A DNA stretch of 64,000 nt from JAUMBM01 sp964645715 (lineage in GTDB: Bacteria; Bacteroidota; Bacteroidia; Chitinophagales; Saprospiraceae). The stretch lies in contig CAZYAO010000011.1 of the NCBI GenBank assembly GCA_964645715.1, forward strand, positions 1 through 64,000. The letters are read 5' to 3'. How positions within the stretch are numbered: the stretch's first letter is position 1; each line of letters starts with the position of its first letter. The position numbers and the translations under genes are program-made. Under the pieces are notes generated by a model. The model searched no databases, was not told the DNA's origin, and saw nothing but the letters and a program-made list of their open reading frames with translations. This document shows, in pieces, positions 7,920 to 16,971 of this stretch.

Positions 7920-10900
7920 ATGAAAAAATGGATGCTGATGCTCCTCAGCGCATTCTTTGTGCTGTCGGGAACGCTGCTGGCGCAGCCGCTGGAGCTTTCG
8001 CTTTTTGATCCCCTCAAGCCGCGCAATATAGGGCCGGCAGGTATGAGCGGCCGTATCACGGCCATCGATGTGGACCTGAGTGATCCGGATATCATCTATG
8101 CTGGCGCCGCTTCCGGCGGTGTATGGAAAAGTATGAATGGGGGGATCACCTGGTCGCCTGTGTTCGATGAGCAACCAGTGCAGGCCATCGGTGCTGTAGC
8201 GGTCAACCAGCAGAATCCGGATGTGATCTGGGTGGGCACCGGGGAGGGCAATCCGCGCAATTCGCACAACTCGGGTGCGGGTATCTACAAAAGTCTCGAT
8301 GGTGGCAAAACGTGGCAGTGCATGGGGCTGCAGGCTACGCGCAATATTCATCGCATCATCGTTCATCGCGATAATCCGCAGATCGTCTACGTGGCTGCGC
8401 TGGGCTCCATCTGGGGTCCTAATGCCGAGCGGGGGGTCTTCCGCACGCGCGATGGTGGCAAAACCTGGGAGAAGGTACTGTATGTCAACGAGGGGGTGGG
8501 CTGTGCCGAACTGGTCGTAGATCCTACTAATCCCGATAAGCTGATCGCAGCTATGTGGGAGTATGGCCGCAAGCCCTGGACGTTTAACTCCGGTGGGCCG
8601 GGCTCCGGTATGTATGTCACGCTGGATGGCGGAGACAATTGGGTGCGCCGTAGCAGCGAGGACGGGCTGCCGGAGGGGAACCTGGGGCGCATGGGCCTGG
8701 CCATCGCACGCAGCAAGCCGGAAGTGGTCTATGCGCTGATCGAGGCCAAAGAGAATGCGCTCTATAAGAGTACCGACGGGGGCAGAAAGTGGGCCAAGGT
8801 TGGTACGGAGAATATCGGCGACCGTCCATTCTATTATGCCGAAATTTACGTCGACCCTAAAAATGAAAACCGGGTGTACAGCCTGTATTCGCTCGTGAGC
8901 AGAAGTGAGGACGGGGGGAAAACGTTTTCTGTTATCCTGCCGTATTCGGGGGTGCATCCTGACCACCATGCTTTCTGGATTCATCCTGAGGATCCCAACT
9001 ACCTGATTGAGGGCAATGACGGCGGACTCAATATCAGTCGCGACGGCGCTAAGTCGTGGCGGTTCATCCCCAATCTGCCGCTGGCGCAGTTCTATCATAT
9101 TAGTCACGATATGGATGTCCCCTATAATGTGGCCGGGGGTATGCAGGACAATGGCTCCTGGGTCGGACCCAGCCAAGTGTGGAAGGACGGAGGTATCACC
9201 AATCACGACTGGCAGGAGGTGTACTTTGGCGACGGCTTTGATGTGGTGTTTAAACCTGATGACAATCGATATGTATATGCTATGTCGCAAGGGGGCAATC
9301 TGGGCCTGGTAGACCGGCAGACGGGGCGTACGCGCCTTATTAAGCCGGTGCATCCCGAAGGGGTTGAACTGCGGTTTAACTGGAATGCTGCCATCGCGCT
9401 GGATCCTTTCAATAGCTGTGGGGTGTACTACGGTAGCCAGTTTGTTCACTACAGCAGCGATTGCGGACAGCACTGGACGCTCCTCAGTCCCGACCTTACA
9501 ACCAACGATACGAGCAAGCAACAGCAGCATAAGAGCGGAGGGCTGACGATTGATCAGACGGCGGCAGAAAATCATACGACCATACTGGCGATTGCACCCA
9601 GTCCTGCCGACAGCAACGTGATCTGGGTGGGTACCGATGATGGCCGCCTGCAGCTTACCCGCGACCGCGGGCGTACCTGGACGGATCTCTTTGCGCAGCT
9701 CACCGATGCGCCTGCCGGCAGCTGGGTTCCTTATATAGAGCTGTCAGCAACCAATCCGGCGGAGGCTTTTGTTGTCGTCAATAATTATCGGCGCAATGAC
9801 TGGCGGCCTATGGTCTTTCATACGACCAACTATGGCCGCAAGTGGCAGCGTATTGTCGATGAAAAGCAGGTGCAGGGGCACGCCCTGACCATCGTGCAGG
9901 ATCCTGTTGAACCTAAGTTGTTGTGGCTGGGTACGGATCACGGGCTCTATTTCAGCCTCAATGGCGGGCAGCAGTGGCAGCAGTGGAATAAGGGCTATCC
10001 TGCCGTGACGACCATCGATCTGAAGATTCATCCGCGCGAGCACGACCTGATTATCGGCACCTTTGGGCGTGCTGCCTGGATTTTGGATGATATTCGACCG
10101 ATCCGCGAGATTGCTGCTACGGACAAGGCTGTGCTCGATAAGTCGCTGCGTCTCTTTCCTGCACCGGATGCTTGGCTGGCCAATACCCGCTCCTATCAGG
10201 GGATTCGCTTTCCTGCAGATGGTGATTATGAGGGAACCAACCGTCCCTACGGGGCGCTGCTGACGGCCTGGCTGAAAGATGCACCGGATAAGGGACAGAA
10301 GGCTAGTCTGATCGTATTGGATGCTGCCGGCGATACGGTGCGCAACACACAGATAGAACTGACCAAGGGCATGAATCGCTTTAGCTGGAACCTGAGAGCC
10401 GACGGCATCCGCTTCCCGTCGCGTCGTGAAAATACGGGTGGCAGGACGCCTCAGGGACTGGAAGTGTTACCCGGTACTTACAAGCTGGTGTTGCAGATAG
10501 GTGCCCACAAAGACAGCAGCCAGCTGGTGGTGCATGCGGATCCGCGCCTGCCTTTTTCTCCGCAGCAGTATGCCGTGCGCGATACGCTCTACGCACAATT
10601 GCGCACCCTCACAAAGGCTGCTGCCGAAGGCTTTAGCCGCCTTCTCAATGCCCGTAAAACGACAGAGTTGGTAGAGCGCGCGCTGGTGCATGCACCGGAT
10701 TCTACGCTCCGACAGCTCAAAAAACTGGGGGGCACGGTGCGGGATTCACTGGATGTACTGGAGGCACTCTACATGATGCCCGAAGGCCTGAAGGGTATTC
10801 AGCGCTCTGCGGATAATCTCAATACCACGCTTTTCAGCGCTTCACGATACATCGCAGAGGTAGAAGGAGCCGCCAGCCAAATGGCGCTGCTGGAACTCGC

Positions 10901-11042
10901 CCGCGCTAAAGAACAGGTAGCTAAGGTGCTGGAGGCTGTCAATCATTTTTTGACAACTACTTTTGCGGACTACCGAAAGCAGGTAGAGGCAGTGCCTTTG
11001 CAGTTGTTTAAAAATGTGGATGCGGTGGAAATTCCTAAATAA
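7920..11042 (+). CDS. Large secreted BNR/VPS10 (sortilin-like) beta-propeller protein
   Basis: This 1040-residue protein starts with a Sec signal peptide (MKKWMLMLLSAFFVLSGTLLAQ); the frame is open further upstream but this ATG gives the signal peptide. The N-terminal two thirds contain many Asp-box/BNR repeats of the form S/TxDGGxTW: SMNGGITW, SLDGGKTW, TRDGGKTW, TLDGGDNW, STDGGRKW, SEDGGKTF, TRDRGRTW, LNGGQQW. This layout matches the VPS10/sortilin-like proteins annotated as glycosyl hydrolases in Bacteroidota. The C-terminal third (DKAVLDKSLRLFPAPDAW onward) has an Ig-like beta region and a final helical part. There is no T9SS sorting domain, so it is probably periplasmic. Enzymatic activity cannot be inferred: BNR repeats alone do not make it a sialidase. 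Two palindromes follow the stop. Confidence 0.88.
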   Translation: MKKWMLMLLSAFFVLSGTLLAQPLELSLFDPLKPRNIGPAGMSGRITAIDVDLSDPDIIYAGAASGGVWKSMNGGITWSPVFDEQPVQAIGAVAVNQQNPDVIWVGTGEGNPRNSHNSGAGIYKSLDGGKTWQCMGLQATRNIHRIIVHRDNPQIVYVAALGSIWGPNAERGVFRTRDGGKTWEKVLYVNEGVGCAELVVDPTNPDKLIAAMWEYGRKPWTFNSGGPGSGMYVTLDGGDNWVRRSSEDGLPEGNLGRMGLAIARSKPEVVYALIEAKENALYKSTDGGRKWAKVGTENIGDRPFYYAEIYVDPKNENRVYSLYSLVSRSEDGGKTFSVILPYSGVHPDHHAFWIHPEDPNYLIEGNDGGLNISRDGAKSWRFIPNLPLAQFYHISHDMDVPYNVAGGMQDNGSWVGPSQVWKDGGITNHDWQEVYFGDGFDVVFKPDDNRYVYAMSQGGNLGLVDRQTGRTRLIKPVHPEGVELRFNWNAAIALDPFNSCGVYYGSQFVHYSSDCGQHWTLLSPDLTTNDTSKQQQHKSGGLTIDQTAAENHTTILAIAPSPADSNVIWVGTDDGRLQLTRDRGRTWTDLFAQLTDAPAGSWVPYIELSATNPAEAFVVVNNYRRNDWRPMVFHTTNYGRKWQRIVDEKQVQGHALTIVQDPVEPKLLWLGTDHGLYFSLNGGQQWQQWNKGYPAVTTIDLKIHPREHDLIIGTFGRAAWILDDIRPIREIAATDKAVLDKSLRLFPAPDAWLANTRSYQGIRFPADGDYEGTNRPYGALLTAWLKDAPDKGQKASLIVLDAAGDTVRNTQIELTKGMNRFSWNLRADGIRFPSRRENTGGRTPQGLEVLPGTYKLVLQIGAHKDSSQLVVHADPRLPFSPQQYAVRDTLYAQLRTLTKAAAEGFSRLLNARKTTELVERALVHAPDSTLRQLKKLGGTVRDSLDVLEALYMMPEGLKGIQRSADNLNTTLFSASRYIAEVEGAASQMALLELARAKEQVAKVLEAVNHFLTTTFADYRKQVEAVPLQLFKNVDAVEIPK

Positions 11043-11058
11043 GGGTTTTTTAATTTTT

Positions 11059-11090
11059 CGCTTTTGGGTGGCACCAGCCACCCAAAAGCG
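11059..11090. repeat. Palindrome 1 downstream of the BNR protein gene
   Basis: Arms 11059-11072 and 11077-11090 are perfect 14-bp complements with loop ACCA. The layout is CGC-TTTT-GGGTGGC and its mirror, with a T tract in the 5' arm. It is paired with a second palindrome 6 bp further on. Confidence 0.75.
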
Positions 11091-11096
11091 CCCTTC

Positions 11097-11139
11097 ATGC
11101 ACATTTTTAATTTTTCGAAGAAAAATTAAAAATGTGCAT
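11097..11139. repeat. Palindrome 2 downstream of the BNR protein gene
   Basis: Arms 11097-11116 and 11120-11139 are perfect 20-bp complements with loop GAA. The left arm is ATGCACA followed by T5-AA-T5-C. It is AT-rich, unlike its GC-cored neighbour, but has the same T-in-5'-arm polarity. Confidence 0.75.
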
Positions 11140-11192
11140 AACCCAATCTATATTTGTTTTTACTCCTGCACCCCAAGCTTGCACAATAAGGA

Positions 11193-11200
11193 TACTTTTG
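11193..11200 (+). promoter_or_regulatory. Candidate -7 box for the acidic protein gene
   Basis: TACTTTTG is a perfect TAnnTTTG. It would start transcription about 22 bp before the ATG at 11229. No convincing -33 element is seen. Confidence 0.5.
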
Positions 11201-11228
11201 CTAACATTGCACCAACAACCTACTCATT

Positions 11229-11708
11229 ATGGCTTCTCACAACAATCAGATGACTGAACTGCTGGACAGGATGTCCAGTCTGCTGACCGAAAAGATTACG
11301 GAGCTGATGCCTGAGATTACAGGCGCTGAAAGAGCAAGACTGGAAGATCTCCTGATGGCTTATGAAGAGGATATTGCTGATTATCGCGAACTGTTGGTTA
11401 CCGATCAGGCAACGGCTTCACTCACCGATGTTGTAGCCGTACAAAGATTGTACCAGCGCATTGGTCAGGCAGATGCAGCCGACATAGTCGATCTGGTGAA
11501 CGAATTGCTGGAATTTATCGAGGATAAGTTTGCCGGTGCGGGCTTTGCCAATCGCTCAGCAGGTATTGCAGCCGGCGGTGCTTCTCTGCTGATGGTCGAT
11601 GATGACGATCTGCTGGGACTGGGAGATGAGTGGGAAGACGATGACGATGATGAAATGGATATGGACTTTATGGGGGACGATTATTTCAGTGATGACGACG
11701 ACTATTAG
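11229..11708 (+). CDS. Small protein with an extremely acidic C-terminal tail, unknown function
   Basis: I do not recognise this 159-residue protein. Residues 1-100 look all-helical (NQMTELLDRMSSLLTEKITEL, RARLEDLLMAYEEDIADYREL, DIVDLVNELLEFIEDKFAG). A Gly/Ala-rich linker (AGIAAGGAS) follows, then a tail of about 40 residues made largely of Asp and Glu (VDDDDLL, WEDDDDDEMDMDF, YFSDDDDY). There is no signal peptide. A clear promoter box lies 29 bp upstream, and it is preceded by the double palindrome, so it is probably its own transcription unit. Acidic tails of this type are found in nucleic-acid mimics, histone-like chaperones and RNA polymerase delta-type proteins, but nothing here decides among these. 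Confidence 0.8.
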   Translation: MASHNNQMTELLDRMSSLLTEKITELMPEITGAERARLEDLLMAYEEDIADYRELLVTDQATASLTDVVAVQRLYQRIGQADAADIVDLVNELLEFIEDKFAGAGFANRSAGIAAGGASLLMVDDDDLLGLGDEWEDDDDDEMDMDFMGDDYFSDDDDY

Positions 11709-11735
11709 TACACCCGTCATCCCGGTATCAGGTGC

Positions 11736-13163
11736 TCAATAGCTGCTGATTTTGTCAATCTGCTCGAGCAGCCAGCCTCGTTCTGGCAGCGGATTGGCTG
11801 TCTCTATTTCTGCTCTCAATTTTTGCCGCTGTTGCTGGTCAAAGGGGTTGATGCGAAGAAGTCGCTTGGTGTATTTGACGAGTTGCGTGTATATCTGCTT
11901 GTGGTAGCCGATAATCTCTTTCCGCTTCAAATAGGCATTGAAGCTGTCGAGCAAGGACTCAAGTGCGTCAGTTTCCCCCTGTTCATAAAACATTTTTAAC
12001 AGCATCGACTTGGCATTGAGGTTAATCAGGATATCGTCCGGATCAAACTGCACGAGCAGCGCCATGGCTTTTTTATACTCCTGTTTTTCAAAAAACATTT
12101 TCGCCTGACAGAATAGGCTAAAGCTCTCCCGATGCTGTTCTTCCAGTAAAGGCGTATAATGGCTGATGAAACTGGCAATCCAGTCGTATTCTTTGAGCCG
12201 AAGACCAATGGCCGTGATGTTGAGAAAGGTGGTTTTGGATAGGCTGCCGTTTTGGATGAGTACCTGCGACTCCAGCCCCTGTCTGTATAGTTCGAAAGCC
12301 TCCCGCACAAAGGCAGCGTTGCCACTGTTCATCTTTTGCACGCAGTAGTTGAGCGTCATCAAATAAATGTCACGCCGCTCTGCTTCAGAAAAATACCCAA
12401 AAAAGGTGGCCATGCTGTTGCGTAACTTAAAAAAATGTTCTTCCCCTTCCCGCTCCGGCAGCACCTGTGCTTGGTATATGTGATAATACAGGTGAATGGA
12501 AGGATGTTCGAGCAGGGAAGGGTGCAGCCGGATTTCTTCGAGTATATAGTCGAGGAAACGATGCCGATACTGTATGGTGTAAACCTTCTGGTGGGCAAGC
12601 ACGTAGCAGGCCTGTTTGAGTTTTTCTGCGAGCAGATAGATATCAAGGGCATCAATCGCAGCCTGCAGCTTGATGTCCGTTCGGCCGCTTTGTTCATTGA
12701 GAAAAGTGGAATGCTCGTTGAGTTGGTCGTAGTGCAGACGCAGAGAGAGCGTGTCTTTTCGCTCGCCGGCATCGTGCATTTCCTCAAGTATTTTGAGCGT
12801 GCGGAGAAAGCTTTTGCTGAGTTTTCTTTTTCGCAGGGCGCGGGCCAGCGCCAAGGGCATGTGCCGTGGCTCTGTGTTGATCTCCTGGTAAGCCAAAAAA
12901 TTTTCCAGTTGTTTGAGTAAAAAATGAGCCACCTGCCGCATGCGGGCATCGTCAAAGGACTCCCCGGGGAAAATTTTCCGGAAAATTTTTTCCTTTTCCA
13001 AAAACTTATCCTGCTCAAGATGGTCTGCAGTGGTTACATATTCATACAAATCCATGACATCCTGCCGTTGGTTGAGGAAGGGGGAGGCCAGCCATTTGCG
13101 AAATTCGCGCCTTTCCCGCTTGTCAAGTGTGCGCAATATGGAAATTAATTGACTATTTTCCAT
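11736..13163 (-). CDS. All-helical hypothetical protein, 475 residues
   Basis: Not recognised as a named family. The whole chain is predicted helical by its heptad-like pattern and lacks a signal peptide. It starts MENSQLISILRTLDKRERREFRKWLASPFLNQRQDVMDLYEYV, a block resembling the N-terminus of lineage-specific Saprospiria hypotheticals (inference from memory). The middle and C-terminal parts carry TPR-like helix pairs such as FSLFCQAKMFFEKQEYKKAMALLVQFDPD and SMLLKMFYEQGETDALESLLDSF. It may be a protein-interaction scaffold. It is convergent with the acidic-protein gene, with only 27 bp between stops, and divergent from the T9SS propeller gene. Confidence 0.75.
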   Translation of the reverse strand: MENSQLISILRTLDKRERREFRKWLASPFLNQRQDVMDLYEYVTTADHLEQDKFLEKEKIFRKIFPGESFDDARMRQVAHFLLKQLENFLAYQEINTEPRHMPLALARALRKRKLSKSFLRTLKILEEMHDAGERKDTLSLRLHYDQLNEHSTFLNEQSGRTDIKLQAAIDALDIYLLAEKLKQACYVLAHQKVYTIQYRHRFLDYILEEIRLHPSLLEHPSIHLYYHIYQAQVLPEREGEEHFFKLRNSMATFFGYFSEAERRDIYLMTLNYCVQKMNSGNAAFVREAFELYRQGLESQVLIQNGSLSKTTFLNITAIGLRLKEYDWIASFISHYTPLLEEQHRESFSLFCQAKMFFEKQEYKKAMALLVQFDPDDILINLNAKSMLLKMFYEQGETDALESLLDSFNAYLKRKEIIGYHKQIYTQLVKYTKRLLRINPFDQQQRQKLRAEIETANPLPERGWLLEQIDKISSY

Positions 13164-13306
13164 GAAAATAAATTTGTTTTCGTCAACAAAAGCCGGATGG
13201 GTTTTATTTTTATATTTAATTGTTTTTAAGGTTTTTATGTTTAAAAAATGGGAGTATGTCGGGTATAAAGTTACTTTTTTTTTTCAACAAATGGCTTTTT
13301 TTGTCC

Positions 13307-13337
13307 TTGTCGAGCAGCGATTATTGCAACACTTTTG
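13307..13337 (+). promoter_or_regulatory. Candidate promoter for the T9SS propeller gene
   Basis: TTG at 13307, 20-bp spacer, then CACTTTTG at 13330-13337, one mismatch from TAnnTTTG. This places a transcript start near 13344, which excludes the most upstream in-frame Met codons and favours the ATG at 13376. Confidence 0.45.
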
Positions 13338-13375
13338 TAATGTCAAACGAAAGTAACGGCCTAACAAAAAAGCAA

Positions 13376-16318
13376 ATGAGAGAGGCAATCGCCAAAATGT
13401 CGGTCTGGTTCACGCTCCTGAAGTGGCAGGTGAGCTCGCTGGTGTTGGTTGCACTGTCGTTACAAGCGGCTTCGGCCCAGGGCTGGGAAGCTACTTTCGG
13501 AGGCAGCAGAGAAGATCAGGGAATCGCTATCTTGCAGACCATCGATCATGGATATCTACAGGTAGGCTTCAGTGAGTCCTTCGGTGCCGATGGCGATATT
13601 GACATATATGCAGTGCGCACGGATGTGGATGGTACGTTGCTCTGGGAGCGCAGTTATGATCCTGGCTTCATTGAGCAACCAACTTCACTGATCGAACTGA
13701 GCAACCGCCGCGGGTTTATCATCGCTGGCTTCGCTTCCGCAAATGCAGGGGATCCCAATCAGGTATACGTATTGTCTATCAATAATATTGGGGAAGTCAA
13801 CTGGAGTCGTACGCTGAATAACTTTGGCCTCGATCAGCGGGCCAACGGAATTAGCCAGACGGCTGATGGCGGATATATTTTGGTCGGACAGACGCAAAAT
13901 CCGGGTGGTGGCGAACTCGATATCCTGGTGGTTAAGCTGGATGCCAACGGCAATGAGGAGTGGCGCGAGGTGTATGACAATAACAGGGATGATCAGGGAA
14001 TCGATATCGTTTCCCTGCCCAATGGGTACGTTTTCGCAGCCAATGTCAAAAATCAGCAGGGTTACAGCAATATTGCGATTTATCGCGTGGATTTGTCCGG
14101 CAACCTGCTTTCTGTACAGGTGTACGGTGCAGGTAATAACTCTTCAGAGAAGATTACGGACCTGCTTCTGACCAGCGACAATCGTCTGGTGTGGGTGGGG
14201 TCGGTAGATAATGACAATAAGGCCCTTTTGGCCAGGAGCGATTTGAACGGAAATTTGCTCTGGGATCAACAACTTGACTTCGCGGATTTTGATGATGTAC
14301 TGCAGAGTGCAGTGGAACTGGAAGACGGTAGCATTGTAGCGGTCGGTCTGACAGCTCCCACGGCTTCTTCAATCGTAGCGCTTCTCGTAAAGATGGATAC
14401 GACTGGTAATCTCATCTGGAACAGAAGCTTGGGTTCTCAGGGCAATATCAATTTTGGTGTGTCACTGGCACCAACGGTAGACGGAGGCTTCGTTATCGGG
14501 GGTTACAATTCACTGGGTGCGCTGGTGTTCTTCAATGATATGCTTTTCTTTAAAGTCGATGGAGAGGGCAATTACTACTCCAACAGACTGCAAGGAAGGG
14601 TATTCTGGCCTCAAAATGGCTGCCGAGCTTACCAGCAGGGTGATCCGTTGATGAGCGGATGGCTGGTTAAGGCAGAGAGTGTGGATCTCACATTCATCGG
14701 GAGTACAGATGAGAACGGTCGTTACGAACTGCTAGTCGATACGGGACAGTACACAGTGACCTTGCTGCCACCCAATGCACATTGGGAAGTATGTAATCCT
14801 GTAGCATATATCGCGCAGTTTACAAACTTCTATGATACAACCAGCTACGATTTTCCTGTGCGGGCGGCTTACAACTGTCCTTTCATGGAGGTCAATGTGT
14901 CGGTGCCTGCTGTGGTCGAGTGTTCCAGTGCCCGTTATACGGTGGCTTATTGTAATCTGGGCCCCGCTGTGGCCGAAAATGCACAGGTGACGATTTTCCT
15001 GGATGATAAGCTCACTTTCGTCAATGCAAGCATTCCTTACACAACCATAAATGAGAGAGAGTTTACTTTCTCGGTCGGGGATGTTGGCTCCTATGTGTGT
15101 GGTCAGTTTACGATCGATGTAGCGCTGACTTGCGACGATGTGGTGGTGGGGGAAGCAGTGTTGGTGCGGGCAGAGATTATACCCGATGTTAGTTGCCAGC
15201 CTGTCAGCCCAGAGTGGGATGGTTCGCGTATTCAGGTAGATGGTCGTTGTGAAAATGGTCAGGTGCGCTTTTCAATTCGCAATGAAGGGGCAACCATGGC
15301 GGCCGCTCAGCGATACATCGTGACCGAGGATGTCGTGGTGTTTCTCAACGATGGCTACCAATTGGATGGTGGACAGGAACTGCCAATAGATATGCCGGCA
15401 ACTGGGGCTACTTATCGACTGATAGTAGAGCAGACAGCCGGAAGCCCAACGGGCTTGCTGCGTACGATAGCAGTAGAGGGTTGTACAGAGGATGTTAATG
15501 ATCAATACACGACGGGCGTAGTTGCCCAATTTCCGGAAAACGATCTGGAAACAACGGTTGATATAGATGTGCAGGAGGTAACGAATGCAGTAGATGCTGT
15601 AGGTTTGGTTGCGCATCCAAAAGGTTATCAGGACCTGATTATCACGCCTGCTACGGATATTGAGTACACCATTTTCTTCTCAAATCTGAGTAGTACGGAT
15701 ACGGTGTCCCGCGTAGTGATTCGTGATACGCTGCCGCAGTGGTTGGATCCTGCTTCATTGGAGATGGGGTCTGCAAGCCACCCTTTTACCTACAGCTTGT
15801 ATGGTCAGGGTATGCTCAAGATTACCTTCGATGGTATCAATCTGCTGCCTGCAGGAAGTAGTGAGATGGTTGCTTCTCAGGGTTTTATCAAGCTTCGGCT
15901 GGCACAGAAAGCGGGTAATCCGGTCGGTACGGTCATTGAAAATCAGGTGGCTGTTTATTTTGACTACTTTGAGCCCCGGCAGACCAACGCTGAGACACAC
16001 GTGGTAGGCTGTGCCGATTACTTCAGCCAGGGTTGCCTGCTGGTGTCGGTTGATGAGGAGCCTGCAAGTCGCTATGGGCTAAAGGTATATCCTAATCCGC
16101 TGGAAGAATCAGCAACTTTCGAATGCGAGAGGTGCGCAGAAGGAGAGGTTGAACTACGGATTTTCGATGCATTGGGTCGGGTGGTTCGTGTATCAACCTA
16201 CAACAGATCGAATAGTTTTGTTTTCAATCGCCAGGGACTGGCTCCCGGCATATACATGTATGATTTGCGTGGAGAAAACCGTGAGCTCCTTGGCAGCGGT
16301 AAATTGATCGCGCAGTAA
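13376..16318 (+). CDS. T9SS-exported beta-propeller protein with C-terminal type A sorting domain
   Basis: About 980 residues. The signal peptide (MREAIAKMSVWFTLLKWQ, then VSSLVLVALSLQAASAQ) supports the ATG at 13376; 13397 is also possible. Residues from about 35 to 400 are repeats of the form DGGYILVGxTxxxGxxDIxVVKLDxxGNxxW, predicting a beta-propeller with an internal periodicity of about 50-60 residues. A middle region (LQGRVFWPQNGCRAYQQGD to TLLPPNAHWEVCNP) looks like a carboxypeptidase-regulatory or SdrD-like fold, followed by DUF11/DUF7619-like repeats (YCNLGPAVAENAQVTIFLDD; YTIFFSNLSSTDTVSRVVI). The end, LKVYPNPLEES to IYMYDLRGENRELLGSGKLIAQ, is a classic type A T9SS sorting domain with the PNP motif. 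It should be cell-surface or secreted. No catalytic domain recognised. Confidence 0.9.
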   Translation: MREAIAKMSVWFTLLKWQVSSLVLVALSLQAASAQGWEATFGGSREDQGIAILQTIDHGYLQVGFSESFGADGDIDIYAVRTDVDGTLLWERSYDPGFIEQPTSLIELSNRRGFIIAGFASANAGDPNQVYVLSINNIGEVNWSRTLNNFGLDQRANGISQTADGGYILVGQTQNPGGGELDILVVKLDANGNEEWREVYDNNRDDQGIDIVSLPNGYVFAANVKNQQGYSNIAIYRVDLSGNLLSVQVYGAGNNSSEKITDLLLTSDNRLVWVGSVDNDNKALLARSDLNGNLLWDQQLDFADFDDVLQSAVELEDGSIVAVGLTAPTASSIVALLVKMDTTGNLIWNRSLGSQGNINFGVSLAPTVDGGFVIGGYNSLGALVFFNDMLFFKVDGEGNYYSNRLQGRVFWPQNGCRAYQQGDPLMSGWLVKAESVDLTFIGSTDENGRYELLVDTGQYTVTLLPPNAHWEVCNPVAYIAQFTNFYDTTSYDFPVRAAYNCPFMEVNVSVPAVVECSSARYTVAYCNLGPAVAENAQVTIFLDDKLTFVNASIPYTTINEREFTFSVGDVGSYVCGQFTIDVALTCDDVVVGEAVLVRAEIIPDVSCQPVSPEWDGSRIQVDGRCENGQVRFSIRNEGATMAAAQRYIVTEDVVVFLNDGYQLDGGQELPIDMPATGATYRLIVEQTAGSPTGLLRTIAVEGCTEDVNDQYTTGVVAQFPENDLETTVDIDVQEVTNAVDAVGLVAHPKGYQDLIITPATDIEYTIFFSNLSSTDTVSRVVIRDTLPQWLDPASLEMGSASHPFTYSLYGQGMLKITFDGINLLPAGSSEMVASQGFIKLRLAQKAGNPVGTVIENQVAVYFDYFEPRQTNAETHVVGCADYFSQGCLLVSVDEEPASRYGLKVYPNPLEESATFECERCAEGEVELRIFDALGRVVRVSTYNRSNSFVFNRQGLAPGIYMYDLRGENRELLGSGKLIAQ

Positions 16319-16338
16319 TCATAATCCCAAAAACGTTT

Positions 16339-16364
16339 GGTTCCTTGCCTGTTGGCAAGGAACC
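16339..16364 (+). terminator. Hairpin after the T9SS propeller gene
   Basis: Perfect 11-bp stem GGTTCCTTGCC / GGCAAGGAACC with loop TGTT, 20 bp after the stop. Only a short CTTTC follows, so the U tract is weak. Confidence 0.6.
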
Positions 16365-16455
16365 CTTTCACAGAGAATTGCGTTTACCATATATATACGC
16401 GTAAGAATTTTAGGTCGTCTTTTTTTCATGAGATTATGATTTGTTATTATCAGAG

Positions 16456-16485
16456 GTCCGGCTGTCAATGCCGGACTTTTTTTTT
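16456..16485 (+). terminator. Canonical intrinsic terminator without an annotated gene in front
   Basis: GTCCGGC (16456-16462), loop TGTCAAT, GCCGGAC (16470-16476), followed by nine T. It reads on the plus strand, 138 bp after the propeller gene stop and after another hairpin, so it may end a short separate transcript. Confidence 0.75.
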
Positions 16486-16971
16486 GCCCCTGTCTGACCT
16501 GCTACAAGGCAAGGAGCTCATCGGTTTTGGCGGAGTCGTATTATAAAAAAATGTGTTGGCATCGTTTTTGGTATTGATTTTTTGCCTGTGTTTGTTTACG
16601 TACTATTATGTGTGGAAAAACACATGAAACAGGGCCCGACTGATTTTACAATTTTCCAAAAAAACCGATTATGAAATCTTCTGATACTGTTTTTCGTGAC
16701 TCGCGCTTCTGGCTTGCCATTACTTCCTTGATAATCTTATTGTTACTGATGTTGAGAGGGTATCCATTGTAAATATCGTATTTGGATAGAGGCTGAATGA
16801 ACGCTTTAGTTATCTTTGCAAGGCTGTGACGCAAAGAATTTGCTAGTTCCTGTTTTGCATTCAAGGACAATCGGCAAACTATACCATACTTTGGGGTGTT
16901 TACGAAAAGCAAGGTTGCCCGTGTGCTTAGCTGCGCGTTAATCGACATACAAACCAAATAAAATACCGGAT

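Larger units (their letters stand above)
16319..16971. other. 653-bp intergenic region with two hairpins and a possible small RNA
   Basis: AT-rich relative to its left flank. It holds a hairpin at 16339-16364, a canonical terminator at 16456-16485, and a TATCTTTG box at 16811-16818 that could start the exchanger transcript. An open frame on the minus strand (16646-16945 if started at MSINAQLST) is not supported by any recognised motif and covers that promoter box. Confidence 0.5.

Noticed and set aside
7905..9575. 556-codon minus-strand frame antisense to the BNR protein gene
   Set aside because: Shadow of the Asp-box repeats. The plus strand shows the signal peptide and S/TxDGGxTW motifs.
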